The notes beneath the pieces are model-generated. The model saw nothing but the letters and a program-made list of their open reading frames with translations, made no database searches and had not been told where the DNA came from. A program made the position numbers and the translations under genes. This document shows positions 54,788 through 61,731 of a stretch of DNA of 64,000 nucleotides, piece after piece. This DNA is from Sphingomonas desiccabilis (lineage in GTDB: Bacteria > Pseudomonadota > Alphaproteobacteria > Sphingomonadales > Sphingomonadaceae): NCBI RefSeq assembly GCF_004135605.1, contig NZ_SDPT01000002.1, positions 186,001 through 250,000 on the forward strand. The letters run 5' to 3'. Position 1 is the stretch's first letter; each line of letters begins with the position of its first letter.

Positions 54788-55981
54788 TTAGGCGGCTCCG
54801 CTTGGGGAGAGCGGGCGGGTCGGGCGCCCCGCCCATTCCCAGCGTGGGGGTATGCGGCGGTCGACCGCCTCCAAGCGCGGCTTCATCCACTCGCGAAGCC
54901 GAGGCTCGATGCGCATCGCGACCAGCCAGGAAAGGGCGACGACCACCGCCAGCGAGAGCAGGAGCGCAAGCACCGGCGGCACGCCGGCACGAAGCTGCCA
55001 CGCGCTGAGCGCGATCCCGACCGGCTGGTGGAGGAGATAGACCGGATAGGTCATCAGGCCCATCGCCCGGATTGTGGCGACACGCCGGCCGAGGCGGCGG
55101 TGGGCGGTTGCGTTCCAGCGCAGCGATAGGACGATGAAGGCAAGCGCGAGGAGGAATGCGAGCTCAGCGGGCGCGGCGCGCATCGGAACGCCGGCCCATT
55201 CCCCCGCGTGGTGCGCTTCGTTCGCGATCTGGACCATGCCGGCACCTGCGAACAGCGCGAGCGCGGCGAGGCGCTGTGCGGTCAGGCCCTTCTGGCGCAC
55301 GATCCAGATCATCGCGCCCAGCGCAAAGAAGCAGCCGTGCTGGAGCAGCAGCTGCTTGGGCACGCGATGGGTGGCGAGCCGGGTCACGACGTCCCCCGCC
55401 CGGCCGTCGGGTACCGCGAGCACCGCGACCCAGAGCGCCAGCGAGATGCCGCCCAGCATCAGGACGACGCGTTCCAGCCGGTCGAAGCGGTTGCGGCACA
55501 GCACCAGGAACATCAGCGAATAGAAGGCGATCTCCACCGGCAGCGTCCAATAGCTGCCGGCCACCCATGGGCCGGCAGGGAAGATCACCAGCGACAGGAG
55601 ATAGAGCTTCAGCGTCTCGCCGAGCGGCGTTCCTGTAAGGAGCAGCGGGATCAGGGACAGGCTCGCGCAGATCCAGATGCCGGGCAGGAGCCGAAGGATC
55701 CGGCTCCGCACGAACGCCGAAGGGCTGCGGCCGTTGGCGGTATAGGCGATGACGAAGCCGCTGATGACGAAGAAGATCTGCACCCCGACCCAGCCGGTAT
55801 CGACCCAGGGCGTCCAGCTGACATAGGCGAGAAAGGGGGCGGCGGCGGCGGTGCCGTGCTGGTGCGGGTTCGCCCATTCGAGATAGGTCAGGTGATAGAC
55901 CGTGACCAGAAGCGCTGCCGCGAGCCGCAGCAGGTCGAGCCCGACCACCTGGCTCGGCGTTGTGGCGGCCCCGGCGGCCAT
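54788..55981 (-). CDS. Acyltransferase family 3 (polysaccharide O-acyltransferase)
   Basis: A 397-residue integral membrane acyltransferase with about ten helices. The N-terminal VVGLDLLRLAAALLVTVYHLTYLEW contains the conserved R and H (RLAAALLVTVYH), followed by GWVGVQIFFVISGFVIAYTANG and the RILRLLPGIW block of the acyltransferase-3/OafA family. These enzymes acetylate or otherwise acylate extracellular glycans. It overlaps the export-protein gene (TGATG), so the two are coupled. The C-terminal 40 residues are hydrophilic and Arg/Pro-rich. Confidence 0.92.
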   Translation of the reverse strand: MAAGAATTPSQVVGLDLLRLAAALLVTVYHLTYLEWANPHQHGTAAAAPFLAYVSWTPWVDTGWVGVQIFFVISGFVIAYTANGRSPSAFVRSRILRLLPGIWICASLSLIPLLLTGTPLGETLKLYLLSLVIFPAGPWVAGSYWTLPVEIAFYSLMFLVLCRNRFDRLERVVLMLGGISLALWVAVLAVPDGRAGDVVTRLATHRVPKQLLLQHGCFFALGAMIWIVRQKGLTAQRLAALALFAGAGMVQIANEAHHAGEWAGVPMRAAPAELAFLLALAFIVLSLRWNATAHRRLGRRVATIRAMGLMTYPVYLLHQPVGIALSAWQLRAGVPPVLALLLSLAVVVALSWLVAMRIEPRLREWMKPRLEAVDRRIPPRWEWAGRPTRPLSPSGAA

Positions 55982-56547
55982 CAGAAGATCTTCTCGCGGA
56001 CCCGGATCGTGTCGCCCGGCTGGATGCGGGTGGCGGCGGTGACCTCCACCTTGGTCTCCTTGGTCTCCCCCGCCCGCGTGATCATGACCTTGCGGGAGTT
56101 GGCGCGGTAGGTGAAGCCCTGCGCGGTGGCGACGGCGTGGTAGAGGGTGAGGCCCGGCGTGTACGGGTAGGTCCCCGGCTTGTTGACCTCGCCCAGGATA
56201 TAGAAGGGGCGAAAGGCGATCACCTCGGCCGTGACCTTCGGGTCGTTGAGCAGCCCGCTGCCCAGCCGCCGCTCCAGGTCCGCGCGAAGCTGCGGCACGG
56301 TCTTGCCGCCGGCGGGATAGTCGCCGATCAGCGGAAAGGAGATGATGCCGAGCTCCGACACCTGATATTCGCCGGTCATCCCCTCCTCGTCATACACCGA
56401 GATTCGCAGCCGGTCCCCGGAGCCGAGCCGATAGTCTGCCGCGGCGGCGAGGGCCCCTTGCTGCGGCGGGGCGGCGACCTGCGCGGCGACGGGCGTGGCG
56501 ACAAGGAGCAGCAGTGCAATCGCCGCTCTGGTCGATCGGGTTCGCAT
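55981..56547 (-). CDS. GumB/Wza-type polysaccharide export protein
   Basis: A 188-residue periplasmic polysaccharide-export protein. A signal peptide (about 1-23, ATPVAAQ) precedes the Poly_export domain (YRLGSGDRLRISVYDEEG, SFPLIGDYPAGGKTVPQLRADLERRL) and an SLBB domain (FYILGEVNKPGTYPYTPGLTLYHAVATAQGF). It lacks the lipobox Cys of Wza and is short, like GumB. ATG 56547. The conserved 18-bp box lies 63 bases upstream. It is the first gene of a two-gene unit with the acyltransferase. Confidence 0.92.
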   Translation of the reverse strand: MRTRSTRAAIALLLLVATPVAAQVAAPPQQGALAAAADYRLGSGDRLRISVYDEEGMTGEYQVSELGIISFPLIGDYPAGGKTVPQLRADLERRLGSGLLNDPKVTAEVIAFRPFYILGEVNKPGTYPYTPGLTLYHAVATAQGFTYRANSRKVMITRAGETKETKVEVTAATRIQPGDTIRVREKIF

Positions 56548-56579
56548 GGCGGTTATCCCCAATTCGTGAGACTGGATCG

Positions 56580-56627
56580 ATGATGGCGGCGCCGGCGATG
56601 CACGTCACCTCGGCGCGATTACCGATG
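56580..56627 (-). promoter_or_regulatory. Shared 18-bp box + N23 + CCATCAT upstream of gumB-like gene (copy 1)
   Basis: On the minus strand CATCGGTAATCGCGCCGA (56610-56627) is followed after 23 bases by CCATCAT (56580-56586). The same arrangement occurs at 60047-60094. It lies 33-80 bases upstream of the export-protein start, where a promoter or operator would be. The box is partly palindromic (TCGG-N8-CCGA). Confidence 0.7.
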
Positions 56628-57524
56628 TCAGAGGATCTCGCGCAGGTGGTCCGGACTGCTCACGCCCACGATCACGCTGCTGACGCCGGGCAACCCTCCG
56701 GCGGCGAGAAGCGCATCCCGCGGTGTCGACCCGCCGCGATCGCGCAGGACGCCGCGAAGAAGGATCGCGACGTTCTGCTCGATCAGCCGATCGACCACCC
56801 CCTGGCGCGCGCCCTCCTGGTAGAGCGGGAGCGGCATCTGCACCATGTCGACGGCCGGTGCCGCGGCTGCGACGCGCAAGGTCGCCAGGTCGTCGCAGGA
56901 GACGCCCACCCAATCGGCGCTGCCGTGAATCTTGAAGGATTGCAGAACCTGTAGCGTGGCGGGCTGCGCCAGGATCTCGGCTGGGGGACTGTGCAGCAGA
57001 AGCGCGTTGATCCGCGCACCGCCCAGCCGCCGTTGCGCGGCCTGCGTGGCCAGTTGCAGCGCAAGCGGGGAGAAGTCGGTCTGGATGTTGCCCTGACGCA
57101 CGGCGCGGGCGACGCCCCGGGCCCGCGCGCCCATCAACGGCTTCGTCCAGCGCTTGAGCGAGTGGGCCAGGCGGCCGACCACGCTCTGGTGGCGGCCGAT
57201 CTTCGTCATCACGAACACGCCGTCGTGCCGATTAGCGTGACGGCCGACCACCTGCTCGCTGGTGCCGCCGCCATAGATGCCGGCGGTGTCGAACAGCGTG
57301 ATCCCGCGCGCCGCCGCCAGCTCGAACATGGCCTGCGCGGTCTCCGTCGACTGCGCGCTCGAAAGCGAGCCGATCCGGGCGCAGCCGATGCCGATCGCGG
57401 ACATCCCCTGCGCCCGGAGCGCAGCCGTCGTGCCGACGGCGGCGGCATCCGGCGAACGAATCCGGCCGCCCACGGGACTGCCGCAATAGGCGGGGGGCAC
57501 CGGAGGCAGATGCGCCGGCATCAT
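56628..57524 (-). CDS. Aldo/keto reductase in polysaccharide cluster
   Basis: A 298-residue aldo/keto reductase. IGIGCARIGSLSS opens the barrel; catalytic residues appear in FDTAGIYGGGTSEQVVG (Asp and Tyr), VMTKIGRH (Lys) and NALLLHSPP (His), and the C-terminal NADPH-binding turn is SSVIVGVSSPDHLREIL. ATG 57524 overlaps the stop of the glycosyltransferase gene. Such reductases in sugar clusters may reduce keto-sugar intermediates or the aglycone; this one is unassigned. It ends right at the shared regulatory box. Confidence 0.88.
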   Translation of the reverse strand: MMPAHLPPVPPAYCGSPVGGRIRSPDAAAVGTTAALRAQGMSAIGIGCARIGSLSSAQSTETAQAMFELAAARGITLFDTAGIYGGGTSEQVVGRHANRHDGVFVMTKIGRHQSVVGRLAHSLKRWTKPLMGARARGVARAVRQGNIQTDFSPLALQLATQAAQRRLGGARINALLLHSPPAEILAQPATLQVLQSFKIHGSADWVGVSCDDLATLRVAAAAPAVDMVQMPLPLYQEGARQGVVDRLIEQNVAILLRGVLRDRGGSTPRDALLAAGGLPGVSSVIVGVSSPDHLREIL

Positions 57525-58726
57525 CCTGCTCCTCCGGCGGACGTGCGGAGCGGCGCGGGCGGCTCGATGCCGGGCGCACTGGCCAGGTCGACCTGGGCGC
57601 GGGATGCCGGCGTGCTCCACGTCTGATACTGGCGCCCGCGCCAGGCATCCGCCATGCCAAGCCCCGTCGCCCAGAACTGCAGCGCGGCTTCCCGCAGCTT
57701 GCGGACAGCGGCGAAGGGGGGACGCGCGCAGATCGCGAAGACGACCGTGGCGGCAGCGACCAGCGGAACCCCGATCCAGATGCCCAGGAAGGCGATCGCC
57801 GCCAGACCTGCGAAGATCATCGAAGCCATCGCGAGCCAGATCCCGTACCAGCGGATGAGCTTGTGTGAGACATATTTGTAGATGTCGAACGGCGACATCG
57901 AGAGGACGCGCGGCCGCAGGTGGTTGTGGGTCATATAGGCACGGCAGGCGATACGCCGCCTGCGGCGGAACTCGTCGGCCCCCTCCACCACCGCGGTCTC
58001 ATAGGCGTGGACGTCCGGGGCGCTCACCAGGCGCATGCCGCCGAACACGACGGTCATGGACACGATGAAGTCGTCCAGGAGATTGGGCGGCACCTGCGGA
58101 TAGAGATGGCGGCGCGTCGCAAAGATCGACCCGTCCGCGCCCATGGTCGAGCCGCAGGCGGACTCCCGCGCCTTGATCTTCTCCTCGAGCCGCCAATAGG
58201 CGGAAGAGGCGATCGTCGCGTCGCTCGCGTCGGGATTGGTGTAGTGGAGGGTTCCGCACACCCCGCCGACCTCCGAATCCGAGAAATAGGCGAGCAGCCG
58301 GGGCACGCACAGCGGTTCGAGCATGACGTTGGCGTCGGTGAAGATCACCACGTCGGTGTCGCATGCCGCAACCAGGCGCCGCATGCCCGTGGCCTTGCCG
58401 ACGCGCGCGCCGGCCGTGTCCACGTCCACGATGTCGCTGGCGGCGCGCAACAGCGCGAGCGTGTCGTCGGTGCTCTGGTCCACGAAGCAGCGGAAGCGCA
58501 TTGCCGGCCAGACTTCGCGGATCGCGCGCAGGTTCGCCAGCTTGGCGGGAATGGAGGCGGATTCGTTGTAGGCGCAGAAGACCAGCGTCGCGGTCGGCGC
58601 GCGGCGCGCTCGCATCCGCAGGGGCCTGCGGGGCGCGAGACGCAGCGCCAGCGGATACAGCGTGTAGGGGAATAGGGCCAGGAGGCCTGCCCCGACCGAC
58701 GCGGCAAGGAGCGCCAGGGCGATCAT
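57521..58726 (-). CDS. Family 2 glycosyltransferase, membrane-bound
   Basis: A 401-residue processive-type GT2 enzyme. An N-terminal helix (about 5-28) is followed by the GT-A fold: VFCAYNESASIPAKLANLRAI, VDQSTDDT, the DxD-like TDANVM (Asp-Ala-Asn) and GADGSIFATRRHLYP, then DDFIVSM. Three hydrophobic helices near 290-350 make it membrane-associated at the cytoplasmic side. It transfers an activated sugar onto a growing carrier-linked glycan. It overlaps both the GT4 gene upstream and the reductase gene downstream. Sugar specificity unknown. Confidence 0.9.
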   Translation of the reverse strand: MIALALLAASVGAGLLALFPYTLYPLALRLAPRRPLRMRARRAPTATLVFCAYNESASIPAKLANLRAIREVWPAMRFRCFVDQSTDDTLALLRAASDIVDVDTAGARVGKATGMRRLVAACDTDVVIFTDANVMLEPLCVPRLLAYFSDSEVGGVCGTLHYTNPDASDATIASSAYWRLEEKIKARESACGSTMGADGSIFATRRHLYPQVPPNLLDDFIVSMTVVFGGMRLVSAPDVHAYETAVVEGADEFRRRRRIACRAYMTHNHLRPRVLSMSPFDIYKYVSHKLIRWYGIWLAMASMIFAGLAAIAFLGIWIGVPLVAAATVVFAICARPPFAAVRKLREAALQFWATGLGMADAWRGRQYQTWSTPASRAQVDLASAPGIEPPAPLRTSAGGAG

Positions 58727-60018
58727 GCGAGCCCCCTGCCCAGGAGTGGTGCCTCGCGCCGGACGCCCGCCGTCTGCGAGAGGGTGGCTTCGACGGATTG
58801 GCGCCGCTGGTGGTCCCGGATCGCCTCCACGATATCGGCGCCGCGCGTGCGCCAGTCGAAGCGGCCGTCACACGCCCGGAAGGCGCTCTCCTGCAGCCGG
58901 TTGAGCTGCTCGACGTCGCGCGCGAGCCGGATGCAGGTCTCCGCGAGCGCGGGAAGATCCGGCGCCTCGACATAGTCCCTGCCGGCCCGCAGCGGGAGAC
59001 CGTCGATCGCGCCGGCGATCCCCGCCATCGGCAGGCGCGAGAAGATGTAGCTTGCGAGCCGGACCTTGACGCCGCGTCCCACCGTATCGGGCACGACACC
59101 CAGCCGCGCACCCTGGAGATGGGCGTCCAAGTCCTCCACGAAGCCGGAGAAGCGGATCGAGGGATGGCGCTTTGCGAGCATGTCGCGGAACTCGGGTTCC
59201 ACGTCGCCGATGACGTCCATCTCGATGCCCGCCTTTTCCATCGAGCCGGCGCACACGTCGAGCCAGTCCCGCAGGATGTTGCGCTTGTGGATGGGCCCGC
59301 GGCCCCCCAGCAGCGCGATGCGCATCGGCGTGTCGTCCGTGATCCGGCGCGACGGCCGGCGCACACCATCATAGCCCGGCAGGGTGGTGATGTAGCGGCG
59401 TGCACCGACGTTCGTTTCGAACAGCACGCGTTCGTTGGGGTTGATCAGGCTGACGATGTCCACCGTCCGGACGACCTCGTCCTCCCAGCGGCCGATCTTC
59501 CAGCCATCGAGCCGCATCGCGGCCTGGCGACCGGGATTGCGGCCGGTGTAGGTCGCGTATTTCTCCAAGCGCGTCGTCCGCTCATGCTCGTGCGACAGGT
59601 AGAGCAGGCACGCCTGCGGGTGGGAATCGCGCCACCGGGAAAGCTGGGGAAGCGCATGGGCAGATGCGATGTGGTCCAGGATGACGGCGTCAAACGGCTC
59701 GCGGAGCAGCACCCGCAGGGCATCGTGGAAGACGGGAGTCGCGTTGCGCCACATGACGTTGGGCATGCCCGTCAGGACGGAAAGGGCCTGCGGTCGCCGG
59801 GACTCGGGGAGCAGGCGCCAGCGGATGCCGTTCTCCTCGAACGGGCCTTCCGGATGTTCCCCGTTCGTCGTGGCGAGCACGGTCAGGTCGCAGCTGTCCT
59901 TCAGCGATTCGATGACGCCGCGCGAATAGGCGACATCGCCGCCGAAGGCCGGGCGATAGGGGTAGATGCGCGTGACGTAGAGAATGCGCATCGGTGACAG
60001 CTTGAATCCACCTCGCAT
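58723..60018 (-). CDS. GT-B fold glycosyltransferase (family 4-like)
   Basis: A 431-residue glycosyltransferase. The N-terminal Rossmann-like fold reads RILYVTRIYPYRPAFGGDVAYSRGVIESL, and the C-terminal donor domain has ALLGGRGPIHKRNILRDWLDV, SIRFSGFVEDLDAHLQGARLGVVPDTVGRGVKVRLASYIFSRLPMAG (the EX7E region is replaced by GRGVKV-R). The start at 60018 (MRGGFKLSPMRIL) has GGGGAG seven bases upstream, while 59991 and 60048 lack a good site. It is the first gene of a coupled GT4-GT2-reductase unit and has the 18-bp box 59 bases upstream. Confidence 0.88.
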   Translation of the reverse strand: MRGGFKLSPMRILYVTRIYPYRPAFGGDVAYSRGVIESLKDSCDLTVLATTNGEHPEGPFEENGIRWRLLPESRRPQALSVLTGMPNVMWRNATPVFHDALRVLLREPFDAVILDHIASAHALPQLSRWRDSHPQACLLYLSHEHERTTRLEKYATYTGRNPGRQAAMRLDGWKIGRWEDEVVRTVDIVSLINPNERVLFETNVGARRYITTLPGYDGVRRPSRRITDDTPMRIALLGGRGPIHKRNILRDWLDVCAGSMEKAGIEMDVIGDVEPEFRDMLAKRHPSIRFSGFVEDLDAHLQGARLGVVPDTVGRGVKVRLASYIFSRLPMAGIAGAIDGLPLRAGRDYVEAPDLPALAETCIRLARDVEQLNRLQESAFRACDGRFDWRTRGADIVEAIRDHQRRQSVEATLSQTAGVRREAPLLGRGLA

Positions 60019-60046
60019 CCGTCCGCTCCCCTTCTTGATCCTGCCC

Positions 60047-60094
60047 ATGATGGCCGGGTGCCCGATCCCCTCCTAGTCGGCGCGATTACCGATG
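60047..60094 (-). promoter_or_regulatory. Shared 18-bp box + N23 + CCATCAT upstream of GT4 gene (copy 2)
   Basis: An identical 18-base box (60077-60094) and CCATCAT (60047-60053), again exactly 23 bases apart, lie 29-76 bases upstream of the GT4 start. The spacer also shares ATCG at the same place with copy 1. This is an exact match in two intergenic regions of the same cluster, on the same strand. Confidence 0.7.
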
Positions 60095-60144
60095 CGCGGC
60101 AGCGCAAGCTCGGCCATGGTGACGGAAGTCGACCGGAGACGCGT

Positions 60145-61074
60145 ATGTCGCTTGGCAAGATTGGCTTCGCCGTTGCGATCCTTGCTGGCACTGCAGGTGT
60201 CGCGCTGCACGTACCGGCGGGCGAGGGGGAGACGGCGCTGGTGGTGCACGTCGGCAACGATCCCGCCGACCTTCGGCAGTTCGAACAATGGCTGGGATGT
60301 CCCGTGGACGGCGTCGCCGTGCATACGGGCCAGGCGGACTGGGCGGATTGGTCGGGATCGGTCGGCTTCCAGCTGAACCGCTGGCGCGGCACCGGACGCC
60401 GGCTTTACTGGACCATCCCGCTCATCCCGCTGGGCGCCTCGCTCGCAGAGGCCGGGCGCGGTCGATATGCGGGGCGATATGCGCGTGCCGCCCGCGAAAT
60501 CGTGGCGGGAACGCCCGGGGAGGCGATCATCCCCATTCGAACCGGGTGGGAGTTCAACGCCGACTATTGGCCCTGGGCCTCGCGCGGAAGGGAGCAGGAC
60601 TATATCGCCGCCTTCCGCCGGTTCGTGGACGCGTTCCGCACGGTGTCGCCGCGCTTCCGCTTCGAATGGGTCCCCAACATCGGCGGATCCGATGATCCGG
60701 CGGCGTCCTACCCAGGAGACGCCTTCGTCGACGTGATCGGCATCGACGCCTATTATGATACGCGGTGGCTCCCCGCGGATCCGCGCCTGGCCTGGGCCTA
60801 TAATGTCGAAAGGCCCTATGGCTTCCGCTGGCTGGAGCAGTTCGCGGACGCGCGCGGCAAACCCACCGCCTATGCCGAATGGGGCGTCATGTCGGCCGGG
60901 GCGGGAGCCTATGTCCAAAGCGCGGCGAACTGGTTCGATCACACGCGCCCGCTCTACCAGGGCTATTGGAACACCGACTCGACCTTTCCGGGGAAACTCA
61001 GCGGGGGCGCCCTCGAGTCCGCAGGAGCGGCGTTCCGGGCTGCCTTCGGCTCATGCCGCGAAGCCCGCGCATAG
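60145..61074 (+). CDS. Secreted GH26-like glycoside hydrolase
   Basis: A 309-residue exported enzyme. A signal/anchor (about 1-20, GFAVAILAGTAGVAL) leads to a TIM-barrel with RLYWTIPLIPLGAS, IIPIRTGWEFNADYWPWASRG (acid/base Glu of the GWE-N motif), FRFEWVPNIGG, FVDVIGIDAYYD and PTAYAEWGVMSAG (candidate nucleophile Glu). This pattern fits GH26-type mannanase/endoglycanase relatives found in exopolysaccharide clusters, where they trim the product. ATG 60145 follows GGAG and is preferred to 60058. It overlaps the PPTase gene by 24 bases at the 3' ends. Confidence 0.85.
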   Translation: MSLGKIGFAVAILAGTAGVALHVPAGEGETALVVHVGNDPADLRQFEQWLGCPVDGVAVHTGQADWADWSGSVGFQLNRWRGTGRRLYWTIPLIPLGASLAEAGRGRYAGRYARAAREIVAGTPGEAIIPIRTGWEFNADYWPWASRGREQDYIAAFRRFVDAFRTVSPRFRFEWVPNIGGSDDPAASYPGDAFVDVIGIDAYYDTRWLPADPRLAWAYNVERPYGFRWLEQFADARGKPTAYAEWGVMSAGAGAYVQSAANWFDHTRPLYQGYWNTDSTFPGKLSGGALESAGAAFRAAFGSCREARA

Positions 61075-61731
61075 CGCGGTGGCATCCGACCGGTGCTGCA
61101 GGCGCCAGTCGGTGCCACGTGCGACCACTGCCGCCGCGTACCCGGGCAGCGGGCGCCACGTCTGTGACGTCCAGTCCACCCGGCCCCAGCGGGTAGGCGG
61201 GCCCGGCCGGCGGGTCGTCTCGAACGCAGCCATGTCCACGGCCATGCCGGTGCCGGTCGCCTTCAGATAGGCTTCCTTGCGGGTCCAGCAGTCGTAGAAT
61301 GCCCGCAGGCGAGCCGCGGGTCCCGCAGCCCGCAGCAGTCGGCGCTCGGTGGGGCCGAAGCAGAGGGCCGCGACCGCATCGATGTCGAGGTCGTCGCGCA
61401 TTTCCTCCAGGTCGCAGCCCACCGGGCGATCCGCGCAGAACGCCGCGAGCATCACGCCGCCCCGCGAGGACTGGCTGATGTGGAGGTCGCTGTCCGCCAC
61501 GATCGGCCGCCCCAGGCGATCCTTCGTGAGGGGCACGGCGTCCGGCGGCCGCCGCAGGATCCGCGCGAGATTGCTGCGCATGGCGACCCGTCGCGCCAGG
61601 AAACGGCGGGCGTCGAGCGGCTTGCGCCGGCGGGCTGCCGCCTCGCGCTCTGCCGAGGTCGCGTGGGTGATCAGCGCCTGCTGCGGCACGGCGTCCAGGT
61701 TGATGAGGACCAGCTCGATGGTCGCGCTCAT
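61051..61731 (-). CDS. Sfp-type 4'-phosphopantetheinyl transferase
   Basis: A 226-residue pseudo-dimeric phosphopantetheinyl transferase, which primes carrier (T) domains with the coenzyme-A arm. Magnesium motif RPVGCDLEEM and FYDCWTRKEAYLKATG (W-x-x-K-E-A) are intact, as is HISQSSRGGVMLAAF in the first half. ATG 61731 overlaps the NRPS stop (ATGA); the longer frame is non-homologous. It is most likely dedicated to the adjoining NRPS T domain, though Sfp types are often promiscuous. Confidence 0.92.
   Translation of the reverse strand: MSATIELVLINLDAVPQQALITHATSAEREAAARRRKPLDARRFLARRVAMRSNLARILRRPPDAVPLTKDRLGRPIVADSDLHISQSSRGGVMLAAFCADRPVGCDLEEMRDDLDIDAVAALCFGPTERRLLRAAGPAARLRAFYDCWTRKEAYLKATGTGMAVDMAAFETTRRPGPPTRWGRVDWTSQTWRPLPGYAAAVVARGTDWRLQHRSDATALCAGFAA

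Noticed and set aside
54755-54799. GGAGCCGCC...GGCGGCTCC inverted repeat between convergent genes
   Set aside because: The loop is 27 bases and the right arm lies inside the acyltransferase coding end, so terminator function is doubtful.
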